Below, piece by piece: positions 55,268 through 64,000 of a stretch of DNA of 64,000 bases. The notes under the pieces are model-generated. The model did not search any database and was not told the DNA's origin. It worked only from the letters and a program-made list of their open reading frames with translations. A program made the position numbers and the translations under genes. Location: positions 1-64,000 of the forward strand of contig JAVDPD010000032.1 in the NCBI GenBank assembly GCA_031296935.1, read 5' to 3'. Origin of the DNA: Cerasicoccus maritimus (lineage in GTDB: Bacteria > Verrucomicrobiota > Verrucomicrobiia > Opitutales > Cerasicoccaceae). Positions within the stretch are counted from its first letter, which is position 1, and each line of letters begins with the position of its first letter.

Positions 55268-56509
55268 CTACCCAGTCTTCTTGCCTTGCGCGAACGGCGA
55301 GCGCGTGCCGGTGTGGACCGTGCGCTTCGGGAAGCAAATGCGGGACACGGCTTCATCAAAGTCCTTCACGCCACGGAGAATTTCCACCTCCAGTCGCAGG
55401 AAGTAGAATGGCGCTTGCGCGGGCACCCAGTCTTCTTTCACGCGGACGGCGTCCTTTTCGGTCGTGATGACGAGGTCCACCTGCGCTTCGTTGGCTTCGT
55501 CGAAGTACTGCTCGATCTCCCACGCGGTGAATCTATGGTGGTCGAGGAAGCGTCGGTTAAAGACAATCGTCGCGCCGAGCCGGGTCAAGAAGGCCTCAAA
55601 ACTCTCGGGCGTGGCAATGCCGCTGAAGGCCGCCACGCGTTTGCCGCGTAGCCATTCAAGCGGGTTTTGTTCGTCGCCAAAAACGGTCTGAATGTACTTC
55701 GGCTGGTGGGTGCACTCAATGAGCTCGGCGTCCGGCTTGTGCTGGTGAATCAGGTCTTCGAGCTCGGGGTCGGGCACGCCGTCGCTCTTGGTCAGGAAGA
55801 TGTAGCTCGCGCGCTGGAGGTGCTTCACCGGCTCGCGGAGGATGCCGCGGGGCAGCAGGTTTTGGTTGCCAAACGGGTTGTTCTTATCGACGAGGAGCAG
55901 GTTGATCATCCCACGCAGCGGCAGGTATTGGAAACCGTCGTCGAGGAGCAGGGTGTCCGCGCCGAAATGGCGGATGGCATACTCGCCGGCCTTCACGCGG
56001 TTTTTGTCCACGAGCACGACGACGCCCGGGCAATTGCGGGCGAGCATGTAGGGCTCGTCGCCGGCCACATGGGAGTCGAGCATGACGGTTTTGCCGTCGC
56101 TGACGATCTTGGGCGGCGGTGCCTGGCGGTGGGTAATCCAGCGCATGAAGCGCTTGTAACCGGGCTCTTTCTTGCTGCCGTAGCCGCGGCTGAGGATGGC
56201 GACCTTGCGACCGCGCTCGTTGAGCGAGCGGGCAAATTTCTCCACGACGGGTGTCTTGCCGGTGCCGCCGACGGTCAGGTTGCCGACGACGACCACGAGG
56301 CAGCCGAGGGGCTGGTCCCGCAGCACGCGTTTGCGGTAAAGGAAGAATCGCGTTTGTGCGATGCCGCTGAAAATCATGGACAGCCCGCGAAGCAAGCCCG
56401 CGACCAGAGTCTCCACCCGGCCATGTCGACGGTCGAAAGCGACGTCGATCATGAATTCCTCTAGGCGCTCCATGCGGTGCTTCCAGCGTTCTTTAAAGGT
56501 CAGGTCCAT
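55268..56509 (-). CDS. lpxK: Tetraacyldisaccharide 4'-kinase
   Basis: ATG 56509 gives 413 residues. The protein has the P-loop [31 protein letters not shown] and DDGFQYL segments of LpxK, which phosphorylates the lipid A disaccharide at the inner membrane. It shows that the organism makes lipid A. It is somewhat longer than the usual 330 residues because of an N-terminal helix and a longer C-terminus. Confidence 0.95.
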   Translation of the reverse strand: MDLTFKERWKHRMERLEEFMIDVAFDRRHGRVETLVAGLLRGLSMIFSGIAQTRFFLYRKRVLRDQPLGCLVVVVGNLTVGGTGKTPVVEKFARSLNERGRKVAILSRGYGSKKEPGYKRFMRWITHRQAPPPKIVSDGKTVMLDSHVAGDEPYMLARNCPGVVVLVDKNRVKAGEYAIRHFGADTLLLDDGFQYLPLRGMINLLLVDKNNPFGNQNLLPRGILREPVKHLQRASYIFLTKSDGVPDPELEDLIHQHKPDAELIECTHQPKYIQTVFGDEQNPLEWLRGKRVAAFSGIATPESFEAFLTRLGATIVFNRRFLDHHRFTAWEIEQYFDEANEAQVDLVITTEKDAVRVKEDWVPAQAPFYFLRLEVEILRGVKDFDEAVSRICFPKRTVHTGTRSPFAQGKKTG

Positions 56510-56697
56510 GCAGGTACCCCGACCACCATGAAGCATCTTGACCGAATGAAAAGCGGAATCCGCAGCGGAATTGAAAGAGGTGGTAGGGCAGGGCTATGGA
56601 GCGATGTTGGCCAAAGTGGCGCATTCTGCCGATTTAGGCTGGCATGAAACAAATCTTATGTTACAACCCCGTTTTCAATAGATCCCCCGAACACGAT

Positions 56698-57948
56698 ATG
56701 GCTTCTGCTGACACCGCCAAGGACGAGAAACCGGCTTCGAGCCGGGCCGCTTCACCGAAAAATAATGCCGAGGCCCAGCGCCCCCAGGACCTCGAGATTA
56801 AAGACGCCCAGCTCATTTTTAATTCTGTCTGGAATGAACTTGAGCAGGAATACGGCCGCGAAAATTTGATTTTCCCCAAGGAAATTCACTGGCTCAATGG
56901 TGCCCCCGGCGCTGGTAAGGGCACCCACACGCGCACGCTGATGGAGTTCCGCGACTTTACGGAAGCGCCGATCGTGGTCAGCGAACTCCTGAAGAGCCCC
57001 GAGGCCAAAAAGCGCATCGACGCCGGGATGCTCGTGGGCGACAAGGAAGTGACCTTGCTCGTCTTCCAAGCCCTGCTGGACCAACGTTTCCAGAGTGGGG
57101 TGGTGGTCGATGGTTACCCCCGCTCGAAGGTGCAGGTGGAGTGCCTCAAGCTGCTCTACCATCGTCTCAACGAAATGCGCTCGGAGTATCGCGATACGCT
57201 GATCAGCAGCCGTTTTCCCAAGCCTCAGTTTCACATCATCGTGCTCTTCATCGATGAGGACGAGAGCATCAAGCGCCAGTTATTGCGTGGTGTAAAAGCC
57301 GCCGAGCACAACCGCGAAGTCGAGGCCTCCGGTATGGGCGAGCTCAAGGAAATCCGTAAAACGGACCTTAATGAGGACGCTGCCCGCCGACGTTACCGCA
57401 CGTTTAAGGATGTGACCTACGACGCGCTGAAGTCACTGCGTGAAGTTTTCCACTACCACTACGTCAACGCCTACGGTTCCATCGACAAGGTCCGTGAGCG
57501 CGTGATTAAGGAGCTTCAATACCAGAGCACGCTGGAGCTGGAGCAGGAGACCTTCGACACGCTTTCACACCTACCGCTGGCCAGCCAGATCATTATGCAC
57601 GCGCGCCAGGAACTGGTTAAGCGTCTCGATAGCTACCAGCAGCAGGAGGGCGAGGTGTTCTGCGAAATCGTGAAGCTCGTCGGCGATAAGTTCATGCCGA
57701 TCATCGAGCGTCACTCGATTCCAGGTTACGCGATCGTCAACAGCGAGCACGAGGTGTTTAACCATCCGTTGGCCACGGCCATGCTGCTCGATATTTTCTC
57801 CGAGCGCGGCTACTACGCCACGGTCGACATCCAGCTGGAAGAAATTCCGCATAAAGTCGACCCCAAGACCTTCAAAATCGAAACGCGCACCAAGCGCGTG
57901 GTCCGCGTTCACGTTCGCTTCTCGGGCTCGGAAATCCGCCGCGGTTAA
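56698..57948 (+). CDS. Adenylate-kinase-like nucleoside monophosphate kinase with long extensions
   Basis: ATG 56698 gives 416 residues. A disordered N-terminus (1-35) precedes the P-loop NGAPGAGKGTHT, the NMP-binding segment and DGYPRSKVQVE, as in adenylate kinases. About 150 further residues follow the kinase core (from about 270), helical then beta-rich, ending VRVHVRFSGSEIRRG; I do not recognise this part. The usual enzyme has about 215 residues. The next gene starts immediately after its stop codon, so they are co-transcribed. Confidence 0.82.
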   Translation: MASADTAKDEKPASSRAASPKNNAEAQRPQDLEIKDAQLIFNSVWNELEQEYGRENLIFPKEIHWLNGAPGAGKGTHTRTLMEFRDFTEAPIVVSELLKSPEAKKRIDAGMLVGDKEVTLLVFQALLDQRFQSGVVVDGYPRSKVQVECLKLLYHRLNEMRSEYRDTLISSRFPKPQFHIIVLFIDEDESIKRQLLRGVKAAEHNREVEASGMGELKEIRKTDLNEDAARRRYRTFKDVTYDALKSLREVFHYHYVNAYGSIDKVRERVIKELQYQSTLELEQETFDTLSHLPLASQIIMHARQELVKRLDSYQQQEGEVFCEIVKLVGDKFMPIIERHSIPGYAIVNSEHEVFNHPLATAMLLDIFSERGYYATVDIQLEEIPHKVDPKTFKIETRTKRVVRVHVRFSGSEIRRG

Positions 57949-58536
57949 ATGATGCGTTGGTTGACGGCAGTTCTCTTCTTTGCGTGCTCGTTGGCGATGG
58001 CTGACGTTCCGCTCTTTGAATGCACACTCAAGGCACCCGCCAGCGCCACGGGGCTTAATGAGTCTCAGCTGAAGCCTTATATGCAGGGCGGGGAGGCCGT
58101 CCTTCAGGCGCAGGGATTTCTGTTTCCTCCGGGCACGGATAAGTCCATCGACGCCGATCCTACCGACGCGAACGACACCGCTTTTCGGGCAGCGATCAAT
58201 TACCACCGCAGCCTGAAGACTGAAGGCATCGACGAGATCGTCAGCTACTGGCATCCGGCTCTGCAAAAGACCAAGCTTGCCCAACTTAGCCAGCCGGGCG
58301 TCATGGAAAATACGAAGCAGCTCTTTGCGGACATGGGCTCCGTGGAGTTGCTTGGCATGCTGAAGCTGCAAGGCCGCGAAGTGGTCTTCGTCCGCTACTC
58401 CGGCAAGACGCTGGCCTACGTGACCGTCGAGAGCAAGGGCGTCTATTACCTAGTCAGTGACCCCGGTTTGACGGCGCAAACCGCCATTGCGACGGCGGCG
58501 TTTGACTCCGGCACGGCGACGATGGCCAGGCGTTAA
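57949..58536 (+). CDS. Exported protein of unknown function
   Basis: The 195-residue protein begins MMRWLTAVLFFACSLAMA, a signal peptide, and has no recognisable domain. Its ATG touches the stop codon of the kinase gene (TAA ATG), indicating translational coupling. A second ATG follows at 57952. The mature part contains DANDTAFRAAINYHRSLKTEG and a beta-rich end (VVFVRYSGKTLAYVTVESKG). Confidence 0.75.
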   Translation: MMRWLTAVLFFACSLAMADVPLFECTLKAPASATGLNESQLKPYMQGGEAVLQAQGFLFPPGTDKSIDADPTDANDTAFRAAINYHRSLKTEGIDEIVSYWHPALQKTKLAQLSQPGVMENTKQLFADMGSVELLGMLKLQGREVVFVRYSGKTLAYVTVESKGVYYLVSDPGLTAQTAIATAAFDSGTATMARR

Positions 58537-58595
58537 TCGCAAGACGGGTGACGATTTTCCTTTTCCCCGCTGGCGGTTTCTAGTTCGCTGGCAGC

Positions 58596-59708
58596 ATGGA
58601 TCCGCGATACATCGATTTAGCCAAAGTGCTCACGTCCTTTTCCACCAAGCTTAAGGCTGGTGAGAAGGTATTGATCGACGCCTACGACATTCCCGAAAAT
58701 TTCGTTCTCGCGCTGTGCCGCATGGCCCGCGCCCGTAAAGCACAGCCCTTTGTCGCCCTGCGCGACGCCCGCGTCATGCGCGAGCTGATCACCGACGGAA
58801 CGAATGCGGAATTCGAGGCCGTGGCAGACTTTGAAATGCACCGCATGAAGCAGATGGACGCCTACATCGCCATCCGCGGCAGCAACAATATTTTCGAAAG
58901 CTCAGACGTGCCACCCGAGCAAATGCAGGCCTATATGAAGGCCATGCGCCCAGTGCTCAACTACCGCGTCAACGAGACGAAGTGGGTCGTGCTGCGCTGG
59001 CCGACGCCCTCCATGGCCCAGCAGGCGCTCATGCCGACCGAGGCGTTTGAGGACTTCTTCTTCCGCGTCTGCACGCTGGATTACAAGCGCATGATTCCCG
59101 GCATGAACGCGCTCAAGCGCCTCATGGATCGCACGGATAAGGTCCACCTGAAGGGCCCGTCCACGGACCTGCGTTTCTCGATCAAAGACATCCCCGCAGT
59201 CACCTGCGGTGGCCAATACAACATCCCGGATGGCGAGGTGTTTACGGCACCGGTCAAGGATTCCGTCGAAGGCGAGATCACCTACAACGCGCCGACGGTT
59301 TACCAGGGCGTGTCGTTCGACAACGTTTACTTCAAGTTTGAGAAGGGCCGCATCGTCGAGGCCAAGGCCAGCGGCAACGAGGACAAACTTAACGCCATTC
59401 TCGACAGTGACGCCGGTGCCCGCTACATCGGCGAGTTCGCCATCGGTTTCAACCCGCACGTGCTCAACCCGATGCGCGACATCCTCTTCGACGAGAAAAT
59501 CGCTGGCTCGTTCCACTTTACGCCCGGCCAGGCCTACGAAGACGCCGACAACGGCAATCGCTCTCAGGTGCACTGGGACCTCGTCAACATCCAGCGCCCG
59601 GACTGGGGCGGCGGCGAAATCTACTTTGACAACAAGGTAATCCGCGAAGACGGCATCTTCATTCCGAAGTCACTGCACAAGCTCAATCCGGACTACCTCC
59701 TCGGCTAG
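58596..59708 (+). CDS. M29-family metallo-aminopeptidase
   Basis: The 370-residue protein matches the AmpS/aminopeptidase T layout. The C-terminal metal-binding set is present in order: IGEFAIG (Glu), [12 protein letters not shown] (Glu, His), AYED (Tyr) and VHWDLV (His, Asp). It is a cytoplasmic exopeptidase that needs divalent metal. There is no signal peptide. Confidence 0.9.
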   Translation: MDPRYIDLAKVLTSFSTKLKAGEKVLIDAYDIPENFVLALCRMARARKAQPFVALRDARVMRELITDGTNAEFEAVADFEMHRMKQMDAYIAIRGSNNIFESSDVPPEQMQAYMKAMRPVLNYRVNETKWVVLRWPTPSMAQQALMPTEAFEDFFFRVCTLDYKRMIPGMNALKRLMDRTDKVHLKGPSTDLRFSIKDIPAVTCGGQYNIPDGEVFTAPVKDSVEGEITYNAPTVYQGVSFDNVYFKFEKGRIVEAKASGNEDKLNAILDSDAGARYIGEFAIGFNPHVLNPMRDILFDEKIAGSFHFTPGQAYEDADNGNRSQVHWDLVNIQRPDWGGGEIYFDNKVIREDGIFIPKSLHKLNPDYLLG

Positions 59709-59739
59709 GGCAACGTCCCGTTGCATCGGGGAGTTTGGC

Positions 59740-61038
59740 TTAGCTTAGGCTTAGTCCAGCCAAGCGGGCCTTTAGCGCCGCCACGACGCGCTCGGCGGCG
59801 CCGCGATTTTTGGTATGCCAGCTTTGGGCTGCCGCATGCATGGCTTGACGCTGCTCGGGCTCGTTGAGCAATTTCAGCAGCTTGGCCTTCGCGTCGCTGG
59901 CATCCGCAGCGCGTTGGGCGGCGGAGTCGGCTTCGAGGGACTGGCAAACGCGGCGGAAGTTCGCCATGCCCGGCCCATAAACGATCGGTATGCCCAGCGC
60001 GGCGGCTTCGATGGGCGTCTGACCTTCGGTGTGCGGCGGCAGGCTTTTGCCGATGAAGGCTACGTCGGCCACTTGGCTTAGCATCGCTAGCTCACCGGTG
60101 GTGTCGCCGATGTAGATATCGAGCAAGCCGTCGACTTTCTCTTCGGTGCGGAAGGCAAAGCGGAAGTCGAATTGCTCCAGGTCGCGGCGGATTTCTTTAC
60201 GGCGTTCGGCGTGGCGCGGGATGATCAGCAAATGCGTGTTGGGGTTGCTTTGGCGTGCTTCGGCGAGGGTTTGCGCGAGCGTGATTTCCTCACCCGGCCA
60301 GGTGGACGAGCCCAGCAGCACGAGCGCGTCCTCGGGGAAGCCGAGTTCCGTGCGGAGGGACTTGCGCTGCGCGTCGTCGAGAATCGGCTTTACCGCGACG
60401 TCGAATTTCACGTTGCCCGTGGTCTCGATGCGGTCGGCTGACACGCCGAGCTGCGCAAAGCGATCGGCGTCCTGACTGGAGCCCGCGTAAACGGCGTCGA
60501 GGTGCGAGAGCAGCCATTGTGCGGGGCTGCTGAGCTTCTGGTAGCGGCGGTAGGAGCGATCGGACATGCGGGCGTTGATCAGCACGACCGGCACGTTGCG
60601 CTTCTTGGCCTGGTGCAGGTGCTCAGGCCAGAGGTCGGCCTCCATCAGAATGACCATATCTGGCGCGATACGGCGCCAACTGCGGGAGGAAAAGGGGAAC
60701 CAATCGAGCGGGAAAATGCCCGTGAGCAAGCACTGGTCGCGGTAGTGTTCGCGGGCGAGGACGTAGCCGGTGCTCGTGGTGGTGGTCAGCACGATCTCGA
60801 CGTTTGGCTGCTGGTTCAGGCCCTCGATGATCGGCTGCATTGCGCGGATTTCGCCGACGCTGACGGCTTGAATCCAGATGCGCTTCACGCCGGGCTTGGG
60901 CGCGGGGAGCTGGTCAATTCCGCCAAAGCGATGCCCGAAGTCTTTTCCGTAGCCGCCACGCTTCCACATGCGCAGGCCGTAGTAGGGCAGCGCAATCAGG
61001 AAAACGAATGGAAAAAGCAATCGGTATAGGAGAATCAT
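59740..61038 (-). CDS. waaA: 3-deoxy-D-manno-octulosonic acid (Kdo) transferase
   Basis: ATG 61038 gives 432 residues. An N-terminal membrane anchor (MILLYRLLFPFVFLIALPYY) precedes a GT-B fold with IWIQAVSVGEIRAMQPI, the EADLWPEHL segment, GSSTWPGEE and EGQTPIEAAALGIPIVYGP, all typical of WaaA (KdtA). It adds Kdo to lipid A precursors. Together with LpxK it supports an LPS-type outer membrane. Confidence 0.95.
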   Translation of the reverse strand: MILLYRLLFPFVFLIALPYYGLRMWKRGGYGKDFGHRFGGIDQLPAPKPGVKRIWIQAVSVGEIRAMQPIIEGLNQQPNVEIVLTTTTSTGYVLAREHYRDQCLLTGIFPLDWFPFSSRSWRRIAPDMVILMEADLWPEHLHQAKKRNVPVVLINARMSDRSYRRYQKLSSPAQWLLSHLDAVYAGSSQDADRFAQLGVSADRIETTGNVKFDVAVKPILDDAQRKSLRTELGFPEDALVLLGSSTWPGEEITLAQTLAEARQSNPNTHLLIIPRHAERRKEIRRDLEQFDFRFAFRTEEKVDGLLDIYIGDTTGELAMLSQVADVAFIGKSLPPHTEGQTPIEAAALGIPIVYGPGMANFRRVCQSLEADSAAQRAADASDAKAKLLKLLNEPEQRQAMHAAAQSWHTKNRGAAERVVAALKARLAGLSLS

Positions 61039-61153
61039 TGCGGAATGAAATTTGCCAAAAGGGGAACTTGATAACATCTTGAGCGTCAAATGAAACACAA
61101 AGTTTTAGGCCTTGGCTTACGAGGCCTGACTATGCGTGAATAAACATCTACCT

Positions 61154-63985
61154 ATGCAGTCCCTAAGGAAACCCACTCTTCTCCTGTTCTTTAAGCTTTT
61201 TGCCCTCAGTGCGGCTTTGGTCGCCAAGGAGCCGACCTCGGATTTGCCCGCGGACGCCGCGATCACTTTCGGTGTGCTGGATAACGGCTTGGAATACGCG
61301 ATCATGCCCAATAACGAGCCTCCGGGCCGCGTGAGCCTGCGCTTGCTCGTCAAGGCTGGTGCGCTGCAGGAAACGGAGTCCCAGCGCGGCGTGGCGCACT
61401 TTTTAGAGCACATGGCCTTCAATGGCTCGGAGCATTATCCCCCCGGCGAGCTGATCGAATACCTGCAACGCCTCGGCATGAGCTTTGGCGCAGACACCAA
61501 TGCGCACACCGGTTTTGACGAAACAGTTTACAAGCTAGAGCTGCCCGAAAACACGCCCGAGCTATTTCAGGAAGGGATGCAAGTACTGCGGGACTACGCC
61601 GGCAGCCTGCTGCTGCGCGATCAGGAGATCGAGCATGAGCGCGGCGTCATTCTCGCCGAAAAGCGTGACCGAGATTCCGTGGGCTACCGCACGTTTGTGG
61701 CTTACTGGGAGTTCCTGTTCCCCGAGGCGCGCATGCCGCAGCGTTTCCCGATCGGTTTGGAAGAGGTCATTAAGAATGCCCCACGCGAGGAGTTTGTTTC
61801 CTTCTACGAAACCTGGTATCGTGCGGATAACATGGCCGTGGTCGTTGTGGGCGATGTGGATGTCGCCAAGACCGTCGAGTCGATTCAGACGATGTTCGGT
61901 GACTTGAAAAACCCTGAAGCGCCGCTGCCCGAGATTGATATGGGTAAGCTGACCAGTCCCGAGCTCGCCGTTTTGCTGCATTCGGAGCCCGAAGCGCCGT
62001 CCACCGAAGTTTCTCTGATGACGCTGCGCCCGTTTCACGGGCAGGCCGACAGTCGCGAAGTCCGTATGCGTGATTTGATCACCAGCGCCGCGAATCGCAT
62101 CATTACGCGTCGCCTGGAAATCCTGGCCAAGAAGGAGAACGCGCCGTTTACCACCGGCAGTGCTTTTTTCTGGGACTACCTCGACTTTTTTGAAATCGGT
62201 GGCGTCGACATGACCTGCAAGCCCGAGCAATGGGCTGACGCCGTGGGCGTCATGGAGCAGGAGCTGCGCCGTGCGCTCAAGCATGGCTTTACCGAAGCCG
62301 AAGTCGCCGAAGTGAAGGCCAAAATCATCAACGATTACGAGCAGGCGGTGAAGTCCGCGCCGACCCGCAAGTCACGTGATCTATCGGCGGGCATTGTACG
62401 CAGCATGTCGCGCGATCAGGTATTTACATCGCCGGAAACGGACTTGGAAATCGCCAAAGCCGCCATGGCTCAGTTGACACCCGACTCGGCCCAGGTGGCC
62501 CTGCAGGATGTTTGGCAGGACGGCGGCCGCTTCCTCTTTGTGAGTGGTAATTTGCAGCTCGAAGACGGCGAGGCCCAGCTCAAGAAAGCCTTTGCTGCGA
62601 GCGCCGCAACGCCGGTCGAGGCACCCGAAGTCGGCGAAGCGTTGACGTGGCCTTACACGGACTTTGGTGAGCCCGGCAATATCGTGAGCAAGGAGTTCAT
62701 CGAAGACCTCGGTATCTGGCAGGTAGTCTTTGAAAACAACGTGCGCTTCAACTTCAAGCAGACCGATTTCGAAGCAAACTCCGTTGGTGTGGTTGCACGC
62801 TTTGGCGGTGGTGAGCTGGAGATGAATCCCGAGCAAAAGGGCATCGCAACATTTGCCAAACTAGCCTTTGCCTCCGGCGGCTTGGAAGCCTTATCCGTCG
62901 ACGAAATGGAGCGCGTGTTGGCGGGGCAATCCGTGGGCGGTGCGTTTTCGGTGGGCGAAGAAAACTTCTCGCTGTCCGGCGCTACGACGCCGAAGGACCT
63001 CGAGCGCGAAATGGAACTGCTCGCTGCTTACCTCACTGCGCCAGGCTACCGCGAAGAAGCGGCCCGCCAAGCACGCAAGGCCTATGACGAGATGGCGATC
63101 GAGATTCACCGCACCGTCGAAGGCGTGTGGAGCAATCAGGTCGACAAGTTTTTGACCGGTGGAAATTTTCGCTTTGGCTTTCCGACGGAAAGTGACTTTG
63201 CAGCGCAAAGTATGGACAAGCTCCGGGCTTGGCTGACGCCCGCTTTGACGAAGTCTTACCTCGAAGTGAGCATGGTCGGCGACGTGGATTTCGAGACTGC
63301 GCTGGGCTTTGTGCAAAAGACCGTTGGCGCGTTGCCGAAGCGTGAGGCTAAGCAAAATCTTTACAAGGCCGAGCGCACGGGCGTGACGTTTCCGACGACC
63401 ACCGAGCAGCAGCTTTACACGTTCGATTCGGATATTCCGCGCGCGCTGGCGGCGGTCTACTGGCCGACCACGGACTTCTGGGACATCAAGCGCACGCGTC
63501 GCCTGAACGTGCTCGCGAGCTTGTTCCGCGACCGTCTGCGCCTCGAAGTGCGTGAAAAGCTTGGCGAGGGCTACAGCCCCTATGCGCGCAACACATCCAG
63601 TGAAATCTACGACGGCTATGGCTATCTGTTCGGCTTGAACTTTGCCGACCCGAACAAGGTCGAAGAAGTGGTGGAAATTATCCGCGATCTCGGTGTGGAC
63701 CTCGGGCAGGGCAACATTACCGATGACGAGCTGCAGCGCGCGGTGCTGCCTCTGCAGAAATACATCGAGGAGTACGTCCGCAAAAACAGCTACTGGCTTA
63801 GCCGTGTGCTGGCTGGCTCGACCGTCTATCCGCAGCAGTTTGACTGGGCGCGCACGCTCGACAGTGACTACGGCACGATCACGCTTGAGGAGATGAATGG
63901 ACTAGCCAAGGAATACCTCGGCGCCGGGCCGGGCTTGCCCGTAGTGATCAAGCCGGCGAATGCGGCTCCGTCAGACGGAGAGTAA
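61154..63985 (+). CDS. Exported M16-family zinc peptidase
   Basis: ATG 61154 (GTG 61136 is an alternative) gives 943 residues with a signal peptide. The inverted zinc motif HFLEH lies in RGVAHFLEHMAFNGSEH, with the third ligand Glu in ERGVILAEKRD. Two M16 repeats follow; the C-terminal half contains VREKLGEGYSPYA. This size, with four similar domains in one chain, fits PqqL/pitrilysin-like exported peptidases. It is divergent from waaA, with about 115 bases between starts. Confidence 0.93.
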   Translation: MQSLRKPTLLLFFKLFALSAALVAKEPTSDLPADAAITFGVLDNGLEYAIMPNNEPPGRVSLRLLVKAGALQETESQRGVAHFLEHMAFNGSEHYPPGELIEYLQRLGMSFGADTNAHTGFDETVYKLELPENTPELFQEGMQVLRDYAGSLLLRDQEIEHERGVILAEKRDRDSVGYRTFVAYWEFLFPEARMPQRFPIGLEEVIKNAPREEFVSFYETWYRADNMAVVVVGDVDVAKTVESIQTMFGDLKNPEAPLPEIDMGKLTSPELAVLLHSEPEAPSTEVSLMTLRPFHGQADSREVRMRDLITSAANRIITRRLEILAKKENAPFTTGSAFFWDYLDFFEIGGVDMTCKPEQWADAVGVMEQELRRALKHGFTEAEVAEVKAKIINDYEQAVKSAPTRKSRDLSAGIVRSMSRDQVFTSPETDLEIAKAAMAQLTPDSAQVALQDVWQDGGRFLFVSGNLQLEDGEAQLKKAFAASAATPVEAPEVGEALTWPYTDFGEPGNIVSKEFIEDLGIWQVVFENNVRFNFKQTDFEANSVGVVARFGGGELEMNPEQKGIATFAKLAFASGGLEALSVDEMERVLAGQSVGGAFSVGEENFSLSGATTPKDLEREMELLAAYLTAPGYREEAARQARKAYDEMAIEIHRTVEGVWSNQVDKFLTGGNFRFGFPTESDFAAQSMDKLRAWLTPALTKSYLEVSMVGDVDFETALGFVQKTVGALPKREAKQNLYKAERTGVTFPTTTEQQLYTFDSDIPRALAAVYWPTTDFWDIKRTRRLNVLASLFRDRLRLEVREKLGEGYSPYARNTSSEIYDGYGYLFGLNFADPNKVEEVVEIIRDLGVDLGQGNITDDELQRAVLPLQKYIEEYVRKNSYWLSRVLAGSTVYPQQFDWARTLDSDYGTITLEEMNGLAKEYLGAGPGLPVVIKPANAAPSDGE

Positions 63986-64000
63986 TGCGCAGCGCGTGAT

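Overview
The window looks like a chromosomal segment of a Verrucomicrobiota bacterium, most likely from the Opitutia (Puniceicoccales/Opitutales type). The evidence is PEP-CTERM exported proteins, a very large prepilin-like protein of the Verru_Chthon type, repeated PilV/PilW/PilX-like cassettes, a diderm envelope (LpxK, WaaA) and a beta-glucan degradation locus rich in discoidin domains. All assignments come from reading the sequence; no database was searched.

Layout. Positions 1-1.4 kb hold the right part of a decayed IS5-family element whose transposase gene is interrupted by a 161-bp MITE with the same terminal repeats, followed by a scar joining a MATE-transporter tail to a PEP-CTERM tail. 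Positions 1.6-5.5 kb encode a periplasmic beta-propeller hybrid sensor kinase (minus strand). At 5.5-6.6 kb a 39-codon ORF precedes a compact YcaO-family gene. Positions 7.3-12.3 kb (minus) carry a small exported protein, a 1234-residue prepilin-like protein and a TPR-type exported protein.

Positions 12.5-36.5 kb form what I read as a laminarin (beta-1,3/1,6-glucan) utilisation locus. A LacI-type regulator is divergent from a clan-A glycoside hydrolase, a cytoplasmic GH94-like/GH161-like phosphorylase, a GPH/MelB-type sugar symporter and a GH30 enzyme. These are followed by a PEP-CTERM protein, a haem-containing sugar dehydrogenase, a GH81 endo-beta-1,3-glucanase and a GH3 enzyme with five discoidin domains. 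A recurring AT-rich box containing ATGCAA/TTGCAT lies upstream of four of these units and is a good candidate for the LacI operator. The inferred flow is: GH81, GH30 and GH3 cut the polymer outside, the symporter imports oligosaccharides, and the phosphorylase releases glucose-1-phosphate inside.

Positions 36.8-39.8 kb hold a VOC protein, a frameshifted small Cys-containing ORF and a NarL/NarX-type two-component pair. Positions 39.9-48.3 kb contain three paralogous pseudopilin cassettes (one minus, two plus). In one cassette the PilX-like gene is a single long ORF; in the other two its C-terminal part is a separate exported protein.

Positions 48.4-53.5 kb carry a receiver with a proline-rich tail, a class-C beta-lactamase-like protein that has lost its catalytic residues, a membrane-anchored proline-rich protein and a sigma-54 activator. 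Positions 53.5-64 kb hold ordinary genes: gamma-carbonic-anhydrase-like protein, CaxA, LpxK, an adenylate-kinase-like protein with a long extension, an M29 aminopeptidase, WaaA and an M16 peptidase.

The observations I consider most worth following are the YcaO/small-ORF pair, the pilin-cassette split, the MITE inside its own parent family, the shared operator box, and carbohydrate-binding-type domains nested inside other domains in three neighbouring secreted proteins.
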